The translations under genes and the position numbers were made by a program. Positions 34,699 through 43,030 of a stretch of DNA of 48,203 nt are shown piece after piece. The DNA comes from Prevotella sp. (lineage in GTDB: Bacteria > Bacteroidota > Bacteroidia > Bacteroidales > Bacteroidaceae). Below the pieces are notes generated by a model, which was given only the letters and a program-made list of their open reading frames with translations, searched no databases and was not told the origin of the DNA. The stretch lies in NCBI GenBank assembly GCA_017428805.1, contig JAFRQC010000158.1, positions 1 through 48,203 on the forward strand, in the 5' to 3' direction. The first letter of the stretch is position 1. Each line of letters opens with the position of its first letter.

Positions 34699-34706
34699 AA
34701 TCGCAG

Positions 34707-35369
34707 ATGATAAACAAAATCAAAATTTGTGTAATCTGCGTAATCTGCGGTTTATCTTATTCCTGTGACCAGGCTCAGGAGCACACGGCTCCTGCTATTT
34801 ACGATCGTGACTCTGTCTCGATGATGACCTCCTACGGTGTCAACACCCTCATCAGCGACTCTGGCGTCATCAAATACCGTATCGTCACCGAACGTTGGGA
34901 CGTGAATACGGTCCGACAGCCAACCCGCTGGACTTTCGAAAAAGGCGTCTTCTTCGAACAGTTCGACGAGAAGTTCCACGTCCAGGCCTACATTCAGTCA
35001 GACACTGCCTGGTACTTCGACCAGCAGAAACTCTGGCATCTGCGTGGTCGGGTTCGTATCCGTAATGTCAACGGTCTCGTTTACACCAGCGAGGAACTCT
35101 TCTGGGACGGTGTTCGCCACGAACTCTACTCCAACGTGTTCTCCCGGGTGGTAACCCCTGAACGTCAGTTGGAAGGCACCTATTTCCTCTCCGACGAGCG
35201 GATGACGCACTACACCGTCAGCAACTCCAAAGGCTCTTTCGAGAAATCGGATATGACGGGCGAAGACGACAAGAAAGACGAGACCACCTCGCCTGCTGAC
35301 ACTACCCGAGCCCCTGAGCCCATCCTCCGTCCCAAGCTCGAAAAGTCCCGCCGTCACTCCACTCCCTAA
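34707..35369 (+). CDS. lptC: LPS-transport protein LptC
   Basis: The 220-residue protein has a hydrophobic N-terminus ending in Cys20 and then an LptC/OstA-like beta-jellyroll: VNTLISDSGVIKYRI, WTFEKGVFFEQFDEKF, LRGRVRIRNVNG and YTSEELFWDGVRHELYS. LptC bridges the inner-membrane ABC complex LptBFG to LptA in LPS export. The hydrophobic ICVICVICG of the signal is encoded by a 27-bp dispersed repeat (34723-34749). The lipobox is weak, so lipid attachment is uncertain. The C-terminus is a Pro/Lys-rich tail. Confidence 0.85.
   Translation: MINKIKICVICVICGLSYSCDQAQEHTAPAIYDRDSVSMMTSYGVNTLISDSGVIKYRIVTERWDVNTVRQPTRWTFEKGVFFEQFDEKFHVQAYIQSDTAWYFDQQKLWHLRGRVRIRNVNGLVYTSEELFWDGVRHELYSNVFSRVVTPERQLEGTYFLSDERMTHYTVSNSKGSFEKSDMTGEDDKKDETTSPADTTRAPEPILRPKLEKSRRHSTP
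34723..34749 (+). repeat. 27-bp element copy encoding the LptC signal segment
   Basis: AAATTTGTG, TAATCTGCG, TAATCTGCG in exact 9-bp phase. In the gene frame it is read as the core of the N-terminal hydrophobic segment. Confidence 0.9.
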
Positions 35370-35382
35370 TCTGTGGTCTCTC

Positions 35383-35409
35383 AAATTCGTGAAATTCGTG
35401 TAATTCGTT
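35383..35409 (+). repeat. 27-bp element, AATTCG variant, between lptC and the CorC gene
   Basis: AAATTCGTG, AAATTCGTG, TAATTCGTT in exact 9-bp phase. It has the same length, phase and intergenic setting as the AATCTGCG copies but a different core word. Confidence 0.8.
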
Positions 35410-35426
35410 GTCTTTAATAAAAATAT

Positions 35427-36725
35427 ATGTCTAATCTCATCATAGGTCTCATCGTCGCGATGCTCTTCTCTGCCTTCTTTTCCGGTATGGAGATCGCGTT
35501 TGTCTCGAGCAATCGTCTCCTGGCAGAGATGGACCGTGAGAAAAACGGTCTGTCCCAGAAGGCCATCAGCGTCTTCTACCAGCACCCGAACAACTTTGTC
35601 TCGACCATGCTTGTGGGCAACAACATCGCCCTCGTCATCTATGGCATCCTCTTCGCACGCATCTTCGATGCCACGCTGTTCCAGCCTTTCAGCGACGGCA
35701 TACGCGTCACACTCGATACCCTCCTCTCCACAGTCATCGTCCTCTTCACAGGTGAGTTCCTTCCGAAGACCATTTTCAAGAACACGCCCAACACGATGCT
35801 CACCGTCTTCGCCATCCCGGCCTGGCTCTGTTACGTCATCCTCTATCCCATCTCCCGTCTGGCAACCCTCCTCTCCAAAGGACTCCTCCGACTGGTGGGT
35901 ATCCGTATGACCAAGGAGAACGAAGAACGCGAGTTCACGAAAGTCGATCTCGACTACCTCGTGCAGACCAGTATCGATAATGCCGAAGATGAAGACCAGA
36001 TTGGCGAGGAAGTGAAAATCTTCCAGAACGCCCTCGACTTCTCCGAAACGAAGGTTCGTGACTGTATGGTGCCCCGTACGGAGATTGATGCCGTTGAAGA
36101 CACTGCCACTATCGAGGAGCTCAAACAGACCTTCATCGAGAGTGGCCACAGCAAGATTATCGTCTATCACGAAGACATTGACCACATCATCGGTTACATT
36201 CACTCCTCCGACATGTTTACTATCGGTACCAAGGATGCAGAACCAGGTAATCATAATTCTCAATTCTCAATTCTCAATTCTCAATTTATTAGGGAAATCT
36301 CTTTCATCCCTGAGACCATGCTCGCTTCTCGCCTGATGAAGCAGCTCATGCAACAGAAACGCTCCCTCGCCATTGTCGTCGACGAGTTCGGAGGCACCAG
36401 TGGCCTCGTATCCCTCGAGGATATCGTGGAGGAGATCACTGGTGAGATTGAAGACGAGCACGACAGCACCAACCACGTGGCTAAACAGCTTTCCGACCAT
36501 GAATACATCCTCTCCGCACGTCTGGAGATCAGTAAGATCAACGAACAGTTCGACCTCGAACTCCCTGAGAGTGATGAATACATGACGCTCGGTGGACTCA
36601 TCCTCCATGTCTACCAGTCCTTCCCCAAGCTCAACGAGGTGGTCAAGTTTGACAACTATGAGTTCAAGATCGTCAAAAACACCGCGACAAAGATTGAACT
36701 TGTCCGCCTCACCGTGCTCAAATGA
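35427..36725 (+). CDS. CNNM/CorC-family membrane protein (GldE-like)
   Basis: The 432-residue protein has an N-terminal CNNM membrane domain (about residues 1-180, with SGMEIAFVSSNRLLAE), two CBS domains (about 205-330, with DCMVPRTEIDAV and VVDEFGGTSGLVSLEDIVEEITGEI) and a C-terminal CorC-type domain (about 345-430). Relatives are linked to Mg2+/Co2+ efflux, and a gliding-associated member is GldE. Between the CBS halves the sequence NHNSQFSILNSQF is encoded by four AATTCTC heptamers (36255-36282), which looks like an in-frame insertion. Confidence 0.87.
   Translation: MSNLIIGLIVAMLFSAFFSGMEIAFVSSNRLLAEMDREKNGLSQKAISVFYQHPNNFVSTMLVGNNIALVIYGILFARIFDATLFQPFSDGIRVTLDTLLSTVIVLFTGEFLPKTIFKNTPNTMLTVFAIPAWLCYVILYPISRLATLLSKGLLRLVGIRMTKENEEREFTKVDLDYLVQTSIDNAEDEDQIGEEVKIFQNALDFSETKVRDCMVPRTEIDAVEDTATIEELKQTFIESGHSKIIVYHEDIDHIIGYIHSSDMFTIGTKDAEPGNHNSQFSILNSQFIREISFIPETMLASRLMKQLMQQKRSLAIVVDEFGGTSGLVSLEDIVEEITGEIEDEHDSTNHVAKQLSDHEYILSARLEISKINEQFDLELPESDEYMTLGGLILHVYQSFPKLNEVVKFDNYEFKIVKNTATKIELVRLTVLK
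36255..36282 (+). repeat. Four-unit AATTCTC array inside the CorC gene
   Basis: Four identical 7-bp AATTCTC units lie in frame inside the CBS region and give the NSQFSIL type of sequence. Codon and amino-acid use differ sharply from the surrounding gene. Confidence 0.9.
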
Positions 36726-36730
36726 AAAAC

Positions 36731-36757
36731 CACAGATTTCGCAGATTATGCAGATTT
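36731..36757 (+). repeat. 27-bp element copy between the CorC gene and ppiD
   Basis: CACAGATTT, CGCAGATTA, TGCAGATTT in exact 9-bp phase, just upstream of the ppiD promoter. Confidence 0.9.
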
Positions 36758-36769
36758 TCTCATAAAAAT

Positions 36770-36800
36770 TTTGCCGTTTCAAAGAAAAGTCGTAATTTTG
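36770..36800 (+). promoter_or_regulatory. Promoter of the PpiD-like gene
   Basis: TTTG (36770-36773), 19 bp, then TAATTTTG (36793-36800). The leader to the ATG at 36867 carries degenerate GTAAATT heptamers. Confidence 0.7.
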
Positions 36801-36866
36801 CACCCCAAATTGCAAATCGTAAAAAATAGATCGTAAATTGTAAATTAGTAAATAGTAAATAAAATC

Positions 36867-39002
36867 ATGGCAGCATTAGGAAAAATCAGAAAAAGAGGCG
36901 TGGCCCTTGTGATCATCATCGGCCTTGGCCTTTTTGCCTTCATTGCTGAAGAAGCCTTCCGTTCTTGCGAAGCAACCAAGAACCAGCAGCGTCAGCAGAT
37001 AGGCGAAGTGTTAGGTAACAAAATCAACGTACAGGAATTCCAGTCCCTGGTCGACGAGTACCAGGAGGTCCTCAAGATGTCTCAGAACGTCGACAACCTC
37101 ACTGAAGAGCAGCTCAACAGCCTCAAGGACGAGGTGTGGAGCTCATACGTCAACGAGCAGATTGTCGCTAACGAGGCTGGTAAGATTGGTCTCACCGTCA
37201 CCGACGAGGAGATGCAGAACATCATGAAGGAGGGTACCAACCCCATGCTTCTGCGTTCACCCTTCGTCAATCAGCAGACTGGTCGTTTCGACGCCACCAT
37301 GCTCACCAAGTTCCTGGCAGACTATAAGAAGAACGCTTCTAATCCCCAACTGGCAGAGTCTTACCAGAAGATCTACCAGTACTGGCAGTTTATCGAGAAG
37401 CAGCTGCGCACGCAGACCCTGGCCCAGAAGTTCCAGGCCCTCATCGCCAACAGCCTGATCTCCAACCCCGTTTCAGCCAAGATGGCTTTCGAGGGTCAGA
37501 CACAGGAGAGCGACGTGGAGCTGGCCTCCATCGCTTACAGCACCGTCAACGACAACGACGTGCAGGTGACGGAGTCAGACCTCAAGGCCAAGTACGACTC
37601 ACAGAAGGAGATGTTCAAGCAGACCGTAGAGACCCGCGACATCAAGTATGTGGCCTATCAGGTTCTCGCCTCTGCTGCTGACCGTCAGGCCCTCATGGCT
37701 ACTATGAAGGAGGCCTCTGAGAAGCTGCAGAGTGGTGCCAGCCCCGCTGAGGTGGTGCGCAAGGCCCAGTCACAGTTCCCTTACACTGGCATCGCTGCCA
37801 CTCGTAAGGCATATCCCTCTGACATCGCAGCCAAGCTCGACTCTATGTCCGTTGGTCAGACTTCAAGTGTCTTCGAGACCAAGTCCGACAACACCCTCAA
37901 TGTTGTGAAGCTCCTCTCCAAGGTCCAGATGCCTGACTCCATCGAGTATCGTCAGATCCAGGTGGGTGGTGCCACCCTCGACGAGGTCCGCAAGACAGCC
38001 GACAGCATCTACACCGCCCTCAAGGCCGGTGCCAACTTCGAGGAACTCGCTCAGAAGTACGGTCAGACAGGTGACAAGCAGTGGCTCACCTCTGCCATGT
38101 ATGAGAACTCCAACGCGATGGATGAGGAATCCAAGAACTACCTCAACAGCATCAACACCCTGGCCGTCAACGACGTGAAGAACCTCGAGTTCTCTCAGGG
38201 TAACATCGTGCTCCAGGTCACAGCCCGCAAGGCCATGGTCGACAAGTACGACGCCGCTGTCGTCAAGCACACCATCGACTTCTCCAAGGCTACCTACTCT
38301 GACGCTTATAACAAGTTCAGTCAGTACGTCAGTGAGAACAAGACCATCGAGGATCTTGAGAAGAACGCCGAGAAGTTCGGCTTCAAGGTGCAGGAGCGTA
38401 AGGATATGTTCAACTCTGAGCACAATGTCGTAGGTCTTCGTGCTACCCGTGAGGCCATGAAGTGGATCTTCGACGCCAGGGTCGGTGAGGTCAGCCCCCT
38501 CTACGAGTGCGGCAGCAATGACAATCTCCTCGTGGTGGCTCTGACAAAGGTCAACCCCATCGGTTACCGCTCACTCAGCGACGTTCAGGAGTTGGTGAAG
38601 CCCGAGGTCATCCGCGACAAGAAGTTCGAGCAGATCAAGGCTAAGTTCGCTGGTGTTGCTGACATCGCAGCCGCCAAGGCCAAGGGTGCCCGCATCGACT
38701 CTGTGAAGCAGATCACCTTCTCTGCCCCTGCCTTCGTTCAGGCTACCGGTTCCAGTGAGCCTGCCCTCGCAGGTGCTGTGGCTGCCCTCAAGCAGGGTGA
38801 CTTCAGCAAGGCCCTCGTCAAGGGAAATGGCGGTGCCTTCCTCTTCCGTGTCATCAAGAAGGCGCAGCGCGAAGGTGCTACCTTCGATGAAAAGGCTATG
38901 GAGCGTCAGCTCAGCCAGCGTGCCCAGCAGGCTGCCGGTCGTTTCATGCAGGAGCTCTACCAGAAGGCCAACGTCGTCGACAACCGCTATCTGTTCTTCT
39001 GA
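36867..39002 (+). CDS. PpiD-like periplasmic peptidyl-prolyl isomerase/chaperone
   Basis: The 711-residue protein has one N-terminal membrane anchor (GVALVIIIGLGLFAFIAEEAF), a SurA-N-like chaperone region (about 45-200) and parvulin-like domains: one around 345-450 (YRQIQVGG ... GANFEELAQKYGQTGDKQWL) and a degenerate one near the C-terminus. This is the PpiD/SurA layout. It helps fold or release exported proteins at the Sec translocon. Its codon use is strongly biased, with highly expressed character, and it ends before a strong terminator. Confidence 0.87.
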   Translation: MAALGKIRKRGVALVIIIGLGLFAFIAEEAFRSCEATKNQQRQQIGEVLGNKINVQEFQSLVDEYQEVLKMSQNVDNLTEEQLNSLKDEVWSSYVNEQIVANEAGKIGLTVTDEEMQNIMKEGTNPMLLRSPFVNQQTGRFDATMLTKFLADYKKNASNPQLAESYQKIYQYWQFIEKQLRTQTLAQKFQALIANSLISNPVSAKMAFEGQTQESDVELASIAYSTVNDNDVQVTESDLKAKYDSQKEMFKQTVETRDIKYVAYQVLASAADRQALMATMKEASEKLQSGASPAEVVRKAQSQFPYTGIAATRKAYPSDIAAKLDSMSVGQTSSVFETKSDNTLNVVKLLSKVQMPDSIEYRQIQVGGATLDEVRKTADSIYTALKAGANFEELAQKYGQTGDKQWLTSAMYENSNAMDEESKNYLNSINTLAVNDVKNLEFSQGNIVLQVTARKAMVDKYDAAVVKHTIDFSKATYSDAYNKFSQYVSENKTIEDLEKNAEKFGFKVQERKDMFNSEHNVVGLRATREAMKWIFDARVGEVSPLYECGSNDNLLVVALTKVNPIGYRSLSDVQELVKPEVIRDKKFEQIKAKFAGVADIAAAKAKGARIDSVKQITFSAPAFVQATGSSEPALAGAVAALKQGDFSKALVKGNGGAFLFRVIKKAQREGATFDEKAMERQLSQRAQQAAGRFMQELYQKANVVDNRYLFF

Positions 39003-39029
39003 TAGACATACACCTATTAATAATATAAT

Positions 39030-39066
39030 AATTCCCGAAACAGCAAAACGTTTCGGGAATTTTTTT
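39030..39066 (+). terminator. Terminator of the PpiD-like gene
   Basis: AATTCCCGAAAC (39030-39041) pairs exactly with GTTTCGGGAATT (39050-39061), loop AGCAAAAC, then a T run. The stem is identical to that of the terminator/promoter at 40930, but this loop has no -33 box. Confidence 0.9.
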
Positions 39067-39093
39067 GCTAATAACAAGAAAAAGTGCGAGTTA

Positions 39094-39125
39094 TTTGGTA
39101 GTTATAAAAATAATGTGTAACTTTG
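39094..39125 (+). promoter_or_regulatory. Promoter of the barrel-PAP2 gene
   Basis: TTTG (39094-39097), 20 bp, then TAACTTTG (39118-39125). Transcription should begin near 39131, so the ATG at 39148 is preferred to the one at 39133. Confidence 0.75.
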
Positions 39126-39147
39126 CCGATGAATGCATATTAAGGGA

Positions 39148-40917
39148 ATGAAAAAACTGTATTTTATGATAGTGGCACTTTGTTGTTTCGGAACAACAAA
39201 GGCCCAGTTGTTTGAGCCCGGGGATGAACCAGGTTCAGTGCGTACCGATGGCATATGGGATGACTTCTTCCTGCAGATGGACCTCGATATGACCCTGCAG
39301 AACCCCTATGGCTACGACTTCTCGAAAGTCTTCCCCAACGGCAAGACTTTCGGTCTCGATATCGCTGTGGGAAAGTGGTTCACCCCACAGGTGGGCTACC
39401 GCGTGAAGTTCAATTGGGAAAATAAACTGCCGCTGCTGAAGAACGACCACACCAACTGGGTGGCACCGTTTTATGAGCCTGGCGTGAATAGGGAAAAGGG
39501 TGGCTATGTGGCTTTATATTTCGATGAGCTGTTCAATATGCACAACTTCTTCGGGGCCTATCGTCCTGACCGGACCTGGAACCTGAGTGTCTATCCGCGT
39601 GTCGGTGTAAACTATAACTTCGGCGTGAGCAAGGGCGCTTTGCTGCTCGGATTCGGTGTTCTGAACACCTATCGCCTGAGTAACCGTTGGAGTGTGTACC
39701 TCGACGCGGCCTATATCATGACTGGCAGTGGCTTCGTCGGCAGCGAGAAGGTGGAAGGTACGGGTACCGGTTCAAACAGCAACGGTTATTTCTCCCTCGG
39801 CATCGGTGCCCAGGTGGACCTTGGTAAAATCCGCACACAGCCTGATCTGGCCTCAGTGAGCGATGGGGTGCTGACGAACGGGATTTGGGACAACTGGTTT
39901 TTGCAGGCCGGTATCGACATGAGCCTGATGAACCCCTATGGCTGCAATTTCTCGAAGGTAATCCCCAAGGGTATGACGTTCGGACTGAATGCCGCTTTCG
40001 GAAAGAGATTCACACCGGAGTTTGCGCTGAGAGCCCGTGTGCAGTGGGATAACGGCCTGATCGAGAACAAAAATCTGGAGTGGGTGGCCCCCAGGGAGGA
40101 TCCCTGTCAGAATTATAAGAAAGGTGGCATCGGAACGGCCAGGCTCGATGCCATGTTGAACCTGACGAATGTCATTGCCGGCTATGACCCGGAGAAGAAA
40201 TGGCATACATCTTTATATATGGGCGGTGGGCTGATCACTCAGTTTGTTGAGAGCTCTGCCTCTCCTTTGTGGGGTGCAGGCCTGGAGCAGACCTGTCGGC
40301 TGTCGGATAAGCTGAGCCTGTTCGCTTCGGCGGGTTATCAGGTATCGACGAGTGAGGGTATGGGCTATAGTACCACAGGCATGCAGGTGGCTGCAGGCAG
40401 CAATGGCTTCTTCGACATCGACTTCGGTGTGGTGTATGACCTCGGCAGAAACAGGTTCTACAGGACTACCGAGGAGAAGCAGAAAGCTTATGCAGAACCT
40501 ATGGGACGTCACAACTGGTCACGGTTTATCTTGAACACAGTGGCATCAGTGGGTGTGGCTTATGTCGGAAAGACAGCCCTGAAAGCTGTCATCAAGGAGG
40601 AGCGTCCAGACCATTCGGATAACAAGTCATTCCCGTCAGGCCATGCCGCCATGGCTTTTGCTGCTGCAAGGTCGATTGACAAGGAGTTCCGTAAGGAGAG
40701 TATCTGGATTCCCATCACCGGCTATGCCGCTGCTACGGCCATTGGCGTGGAGCGTGTCGTGAACGACAAGCACCACTGGTATGATGTCGTTGCAGGTGCT
40801 GCCCTCGGTGTTGCCTCTACAGAACTCACTTGGTGGCTGACGGATAAGCTCTTCCCCAAGTCGCAGGTTGCCATTGGCACCTCGGGTAACACCCTCGATG
40901 TCACCGTCGCTCTATAA
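39148..40917 (+). CDS. Duplicated beta-barrel fused to a PAP2 phosphatase
   Basis: The 589-residue protein has a signal peptide (MKKLYFMIVALCCFGTTKAQ) and two tandem barrel-like domains of about 200 residues that match each other (DGIWDDFFLQ ... NPYGYDFSKVFPNGKTFGL and NGIWDNWFLQ ... NPYGCNFSKVIPKGMTFGL). A C-terminal PAP2 domain follows with KEERPD, FPSGHAAMAF and ERVVNDKHHWYDVVAGA, the K-RP, PSGH and R-H-D motifs of lipid phosphatases. PAP2 enzymes remove phosphates from lipids such as undecaprenyl diphosphate or lipid A. The combination is unusual; if the barrels are in the outer membrane the phosphatase would act there or in the periplasm. Confidence 0.8.
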   Translation: MKKLYFMIVALCCFGTTKAQLFEPGDEPGSVRTDGIWDDFFLQMDLDMTLQNPYGYDFSKVFPNGKTFGLDIAVGKWFTPQVGYRVKFNWENKLPLLKNDHTNWVAPFYEPGVNREKGGYVALYFDELFNMHNFFGAYRPDRTWNLSVYPRVGVNYNFGVSKGALLLGFGVLNTYRLSNRWSVYLDAAYIMTGSGFVGSEKVEGTGTGSNSNGYFSLGIGAQVDLGKIRTQPDLASVSDGVLTNGIWDNWFLQAGIDMSLMNPYGCNFSKVIPKGMTFGLNAAFGKRFTPEFALRARVQWDNGLIENKNLEWVAPREDPCQNYKKGGIGTARLDAMLNLTNVIAGYDPEKKWHTSLYMGGGLITQFVESSASPLWGAGLEQTCRLSDKLSLFASAGYQVSTSEGMGYSTTGMQVAAGSNGFFDIDFGVVYDLGRNRFYRTTEEKQKAYAEPMGRHNWSRFILNTVASVGVAYVGKTALKAVIKEERPDHSDNKSFPSGHAAMAFAAARSIDKEFRKESIWIPITGYAAATAIGVERVVNDKHHWYDVVAGAALGVASTELTWWLTDKLFPKSQVAIGTSGNTLDVTVAL

Positions 40918-40929
40918 TTATTTTGAAAT

Positions 40930-40974
40930 AATTCCCGAAACGTTTGGCCGTTTCGGGAATTTTGTTTATTTTTG
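40930..40974 (+). promoter_or_regulatory. Fused terminator/promoter, copy 1
   Basis: AATTCCCGAAAC (40930-40941) and GTTTCGGGAATT (40950-40961) form a perfect 12-bp stem; the loop is GTTTGGCC. The loop's TTTG (40943-40946) lies exactly 20 bp before TATTTTTG (40967-40974), so the terminator loop is also the -33 box of the next gene. Confidence 0.8.
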
Positions 40975-41003
40975 CAGCCAAATCAACTAAACCCTATCTG
41001 CCT

Positions 41004-43004
41004 ATGCGGTTGGTAAGAATGGCTATCATCATGATCATGCAGATTTCTGCGGTTGTCGCTTTCGCTGACGAAACCACGGAAATCAGTCGGCTTGATTCCA
41101 TTCTCCGCAAAGCACGCCAGCAAGGAGACATGAATAAGGAGGATGAAGCCTTGGTGCTGAAAATGACCTTCTTCTATAATAATGAATGGGATGACTCCCT
41201 CAAGAAAGAACTTCCGCAGACGATGGAACTGTTGAAGAGTCATAAGTCGTGGAAGTCTTATTATGATGTGTGGACGCTATTGGTGAACCTCTATAATTTC
41301 TCTGGAGATACCAGTGCCGGACTCAAGGAGGTGAACGACATGTACCATGATGCCAAAGACCGTCAGGACCGTTTCGGGATGGGTATGGCCTATTACGCCA
41401 TGGGAAATGTGTATTCTAACATGTACAACCCTGACGAGGCGCTCTCCTCCTATCAGAAGAGCGTGGACATCCTGATGGAGCTGGATTCGCTTCCCGTACA
41501 ATTGTCGGATGTGTTCTCTTATTATGCGGAGGAACTGGTGAGAACTGAGGACTTCCGGACCCTGGAACATGTGACAGATCTGTGGCAGAAGTTCCTGACC
41601 ACCTATTATAAGGATGAGCAAGCCACATTTAAGGAAAGTGAGATTGCCAACCGCTGGCGATATTACTATATGTCTTGTGCCCAGGCAGCCCTCGGACTGG
41701 GAAAACTGGAACGGGCGGAGGAGATGCTCAATAAGGTGAAGGAACTGGGAGCGGAGGATGAGGTCTATATCCAAAGGTTGTGGCTTTACTACCAGGCCAA
41801 GTTATACCAGAAACAAGGGCGTTATCAGGAAGCGCTAAAGCTGAACGACCAGAGTGTCAGCTTGATGATGGACTCCGACGATAAGTCGGTGCTGATCCAG
41901 ACGCGTCAGCAGCGGGCAGAGCTCATGGAGGTGTTGGGACGCTATCAGGAGGCAGCCCAGCTCTATCGTGAGATGTATAACCTCAACGATTCCATTAATT
42001 CCCACGATGTGAAACAGCAGCTGACGGAGATGAATGCGCGTTTCCATGTGGGAGAACTGGAACTTGAGAAACAACGGGCACAGTACCGCAATACGCTCAT
42101 CATCGTGGGCATCGTCATCGTTGCCCTGATCGTGTTCATCCTCTTCAGGTATATCGCTGCCCGGCGTCTGAAAGCTGCCCACAACAAACTGGAGGACGCT
42201 CACCAGCAGTTGCTGACGGCCTACGACCAGTTAGAGGAGACCACGACGGCCAAAGAACGTATCGAGAGCGATCTCCGCATCGCCAGGGATATCCAGATGG
42301 GCATGGTGCCACGGGTGTTCCCGCCTTTCCCGGAACGTACGGATATCGACCTCTTCGGCTCTATCACGCCGGCAAAGGCTGTCGGAGGAGACCTCTACGA
42401 CTTCTTCATCCTCAATGAGAAACTGTATTTCTGTCTGGGGGATGTCAGTGGCAAGGGCGTTCCCGCCTCGCTGTTCATGGCTGTTGCCGTGAATATGTTC
42501 CGCGTGGCATCTAAACAACAGCTGTCGCCGGCAGAGATTGCCACCAGACTGAACGGGGTGCTGGCTGATCATAACGAGAACATGATGTTTGTCACGATGT
42601 TCATCGGTGTGGCAGACCTCAAGACCGGCAGGCTGGAGTTCTGCAATGCCGGTCATAATCCCCCTGTCATCAAGGATGCTGAGGGACATGCCCGTTTCCT
42701 GGATATGCTGCCCAATGCACCCCTGGGCTTCTGGCCCGATCTGGAGTATCAGGGTGAGTGTGTCGAGGATATCAGCATGATGCCCTTCCTGGTGTACAGC
42801 GATGGCCTCAATGAGGCGGAGGATGCAGATAAACAACAGTTCGGCGACGAGCATCTGCTCGAACTGATGGAACAGCTCGACTATGAGAGTGCGGAGCAGA
42901 CCATCGGTATGCTGAATGGCGAGGTACAGAAGCATGTGAAAGGGGCAGAGCAGAGCGACGACCTGACGATACTCTGTCTGCGGATACAAGGCAATCAACA
43001 ATAG
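41004..43004 (+). CDS. TPR-sensor PP2C/SpoIIE-type protein phosphatase
   Basis: The start at 41004 follows the promoter (-7 at 40967-40974) and gives a 666-residue protein: signal peptide, a periplasmic TPR-like helical region (about 25-350), one membrane segment (TLIIVGIVIVALIVFILF), a coiled coil (about 385-430), and a cytoplasmic SpoIIE/RsbU phosphatase domain with GGDLYDFF, LGDVSGKGVPASLFMA, FCNAGHNPP and the terminal SDDLTIL. Such proteins dephosphorylate anti-anti-sigma factors or similar partners in signalling. No partner gene is adjacent. Confidence 0.88.
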   Translation: MRLVRMAIIMIMQISAVVAFADETTEISRLDSILRKARQQGDMNKEDEALVLKMTFFYNNEWDDSLKKELPQTMELLKSHKSWKSYYDVWTLLVNLYNFSGDTSAGLKEVNDMYHDAKDRQDRFGMGMAYYAMGNVYSNMYNPDEALSSYQKSVDILMELDSLPVQLSDVFSYYAEELVRTEDFRTLEHVTDLWQKFLTTYYKDEQATFKESEIANRWRYYYMSCAQAALGLGKLERAEEMLNKVKELGAEDEVYIQRLWLYYQAKLYQKQGRYQEALKLNDQSVSLMMDSDDKSVLIQTRQQRAELMEVLGRYQEAAQLYREMYNLNDSINSHDVKQQLTEMNARFHVGELELEKQRAQYRNTLIIVGIVIVALIVFILFRYIAARRLKAAHNKLEDAHQQLLTAYDQLEETTTAKERIESDLRIARDIQMGMVPRVFPPFPERTDIDLFGSITPAKAVGGDLYDFFILNEKLYFCLGDVSGKGVPASLFMAVAVNMFRVASKQQLSPAEIATRLNGVLADHNENMMFVTMFIGVADLKTGRLEFCNAGHNPPVIKDAEGHARFLDMLPNAPLGFWPDLEYQGECVEDISMMPFLVYSDGLNEAEDADKQQFGDEHLLELMEQLDYESAEQTIGMLNGEVQKHVKGAEQSDDLTILCLRIQGNQQ

Positions 43005-43030
43005 TCAATCATATTCAAATGTAATCATTT

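Noticed and set aside
34998..36263. A 421-codon minus-strand frame opposite lptC and the CorC gene
   Set aside because: It spans two clear genes and their gap, is rich in Asp/Glu/Val as antisense frames often are, and matches no family.
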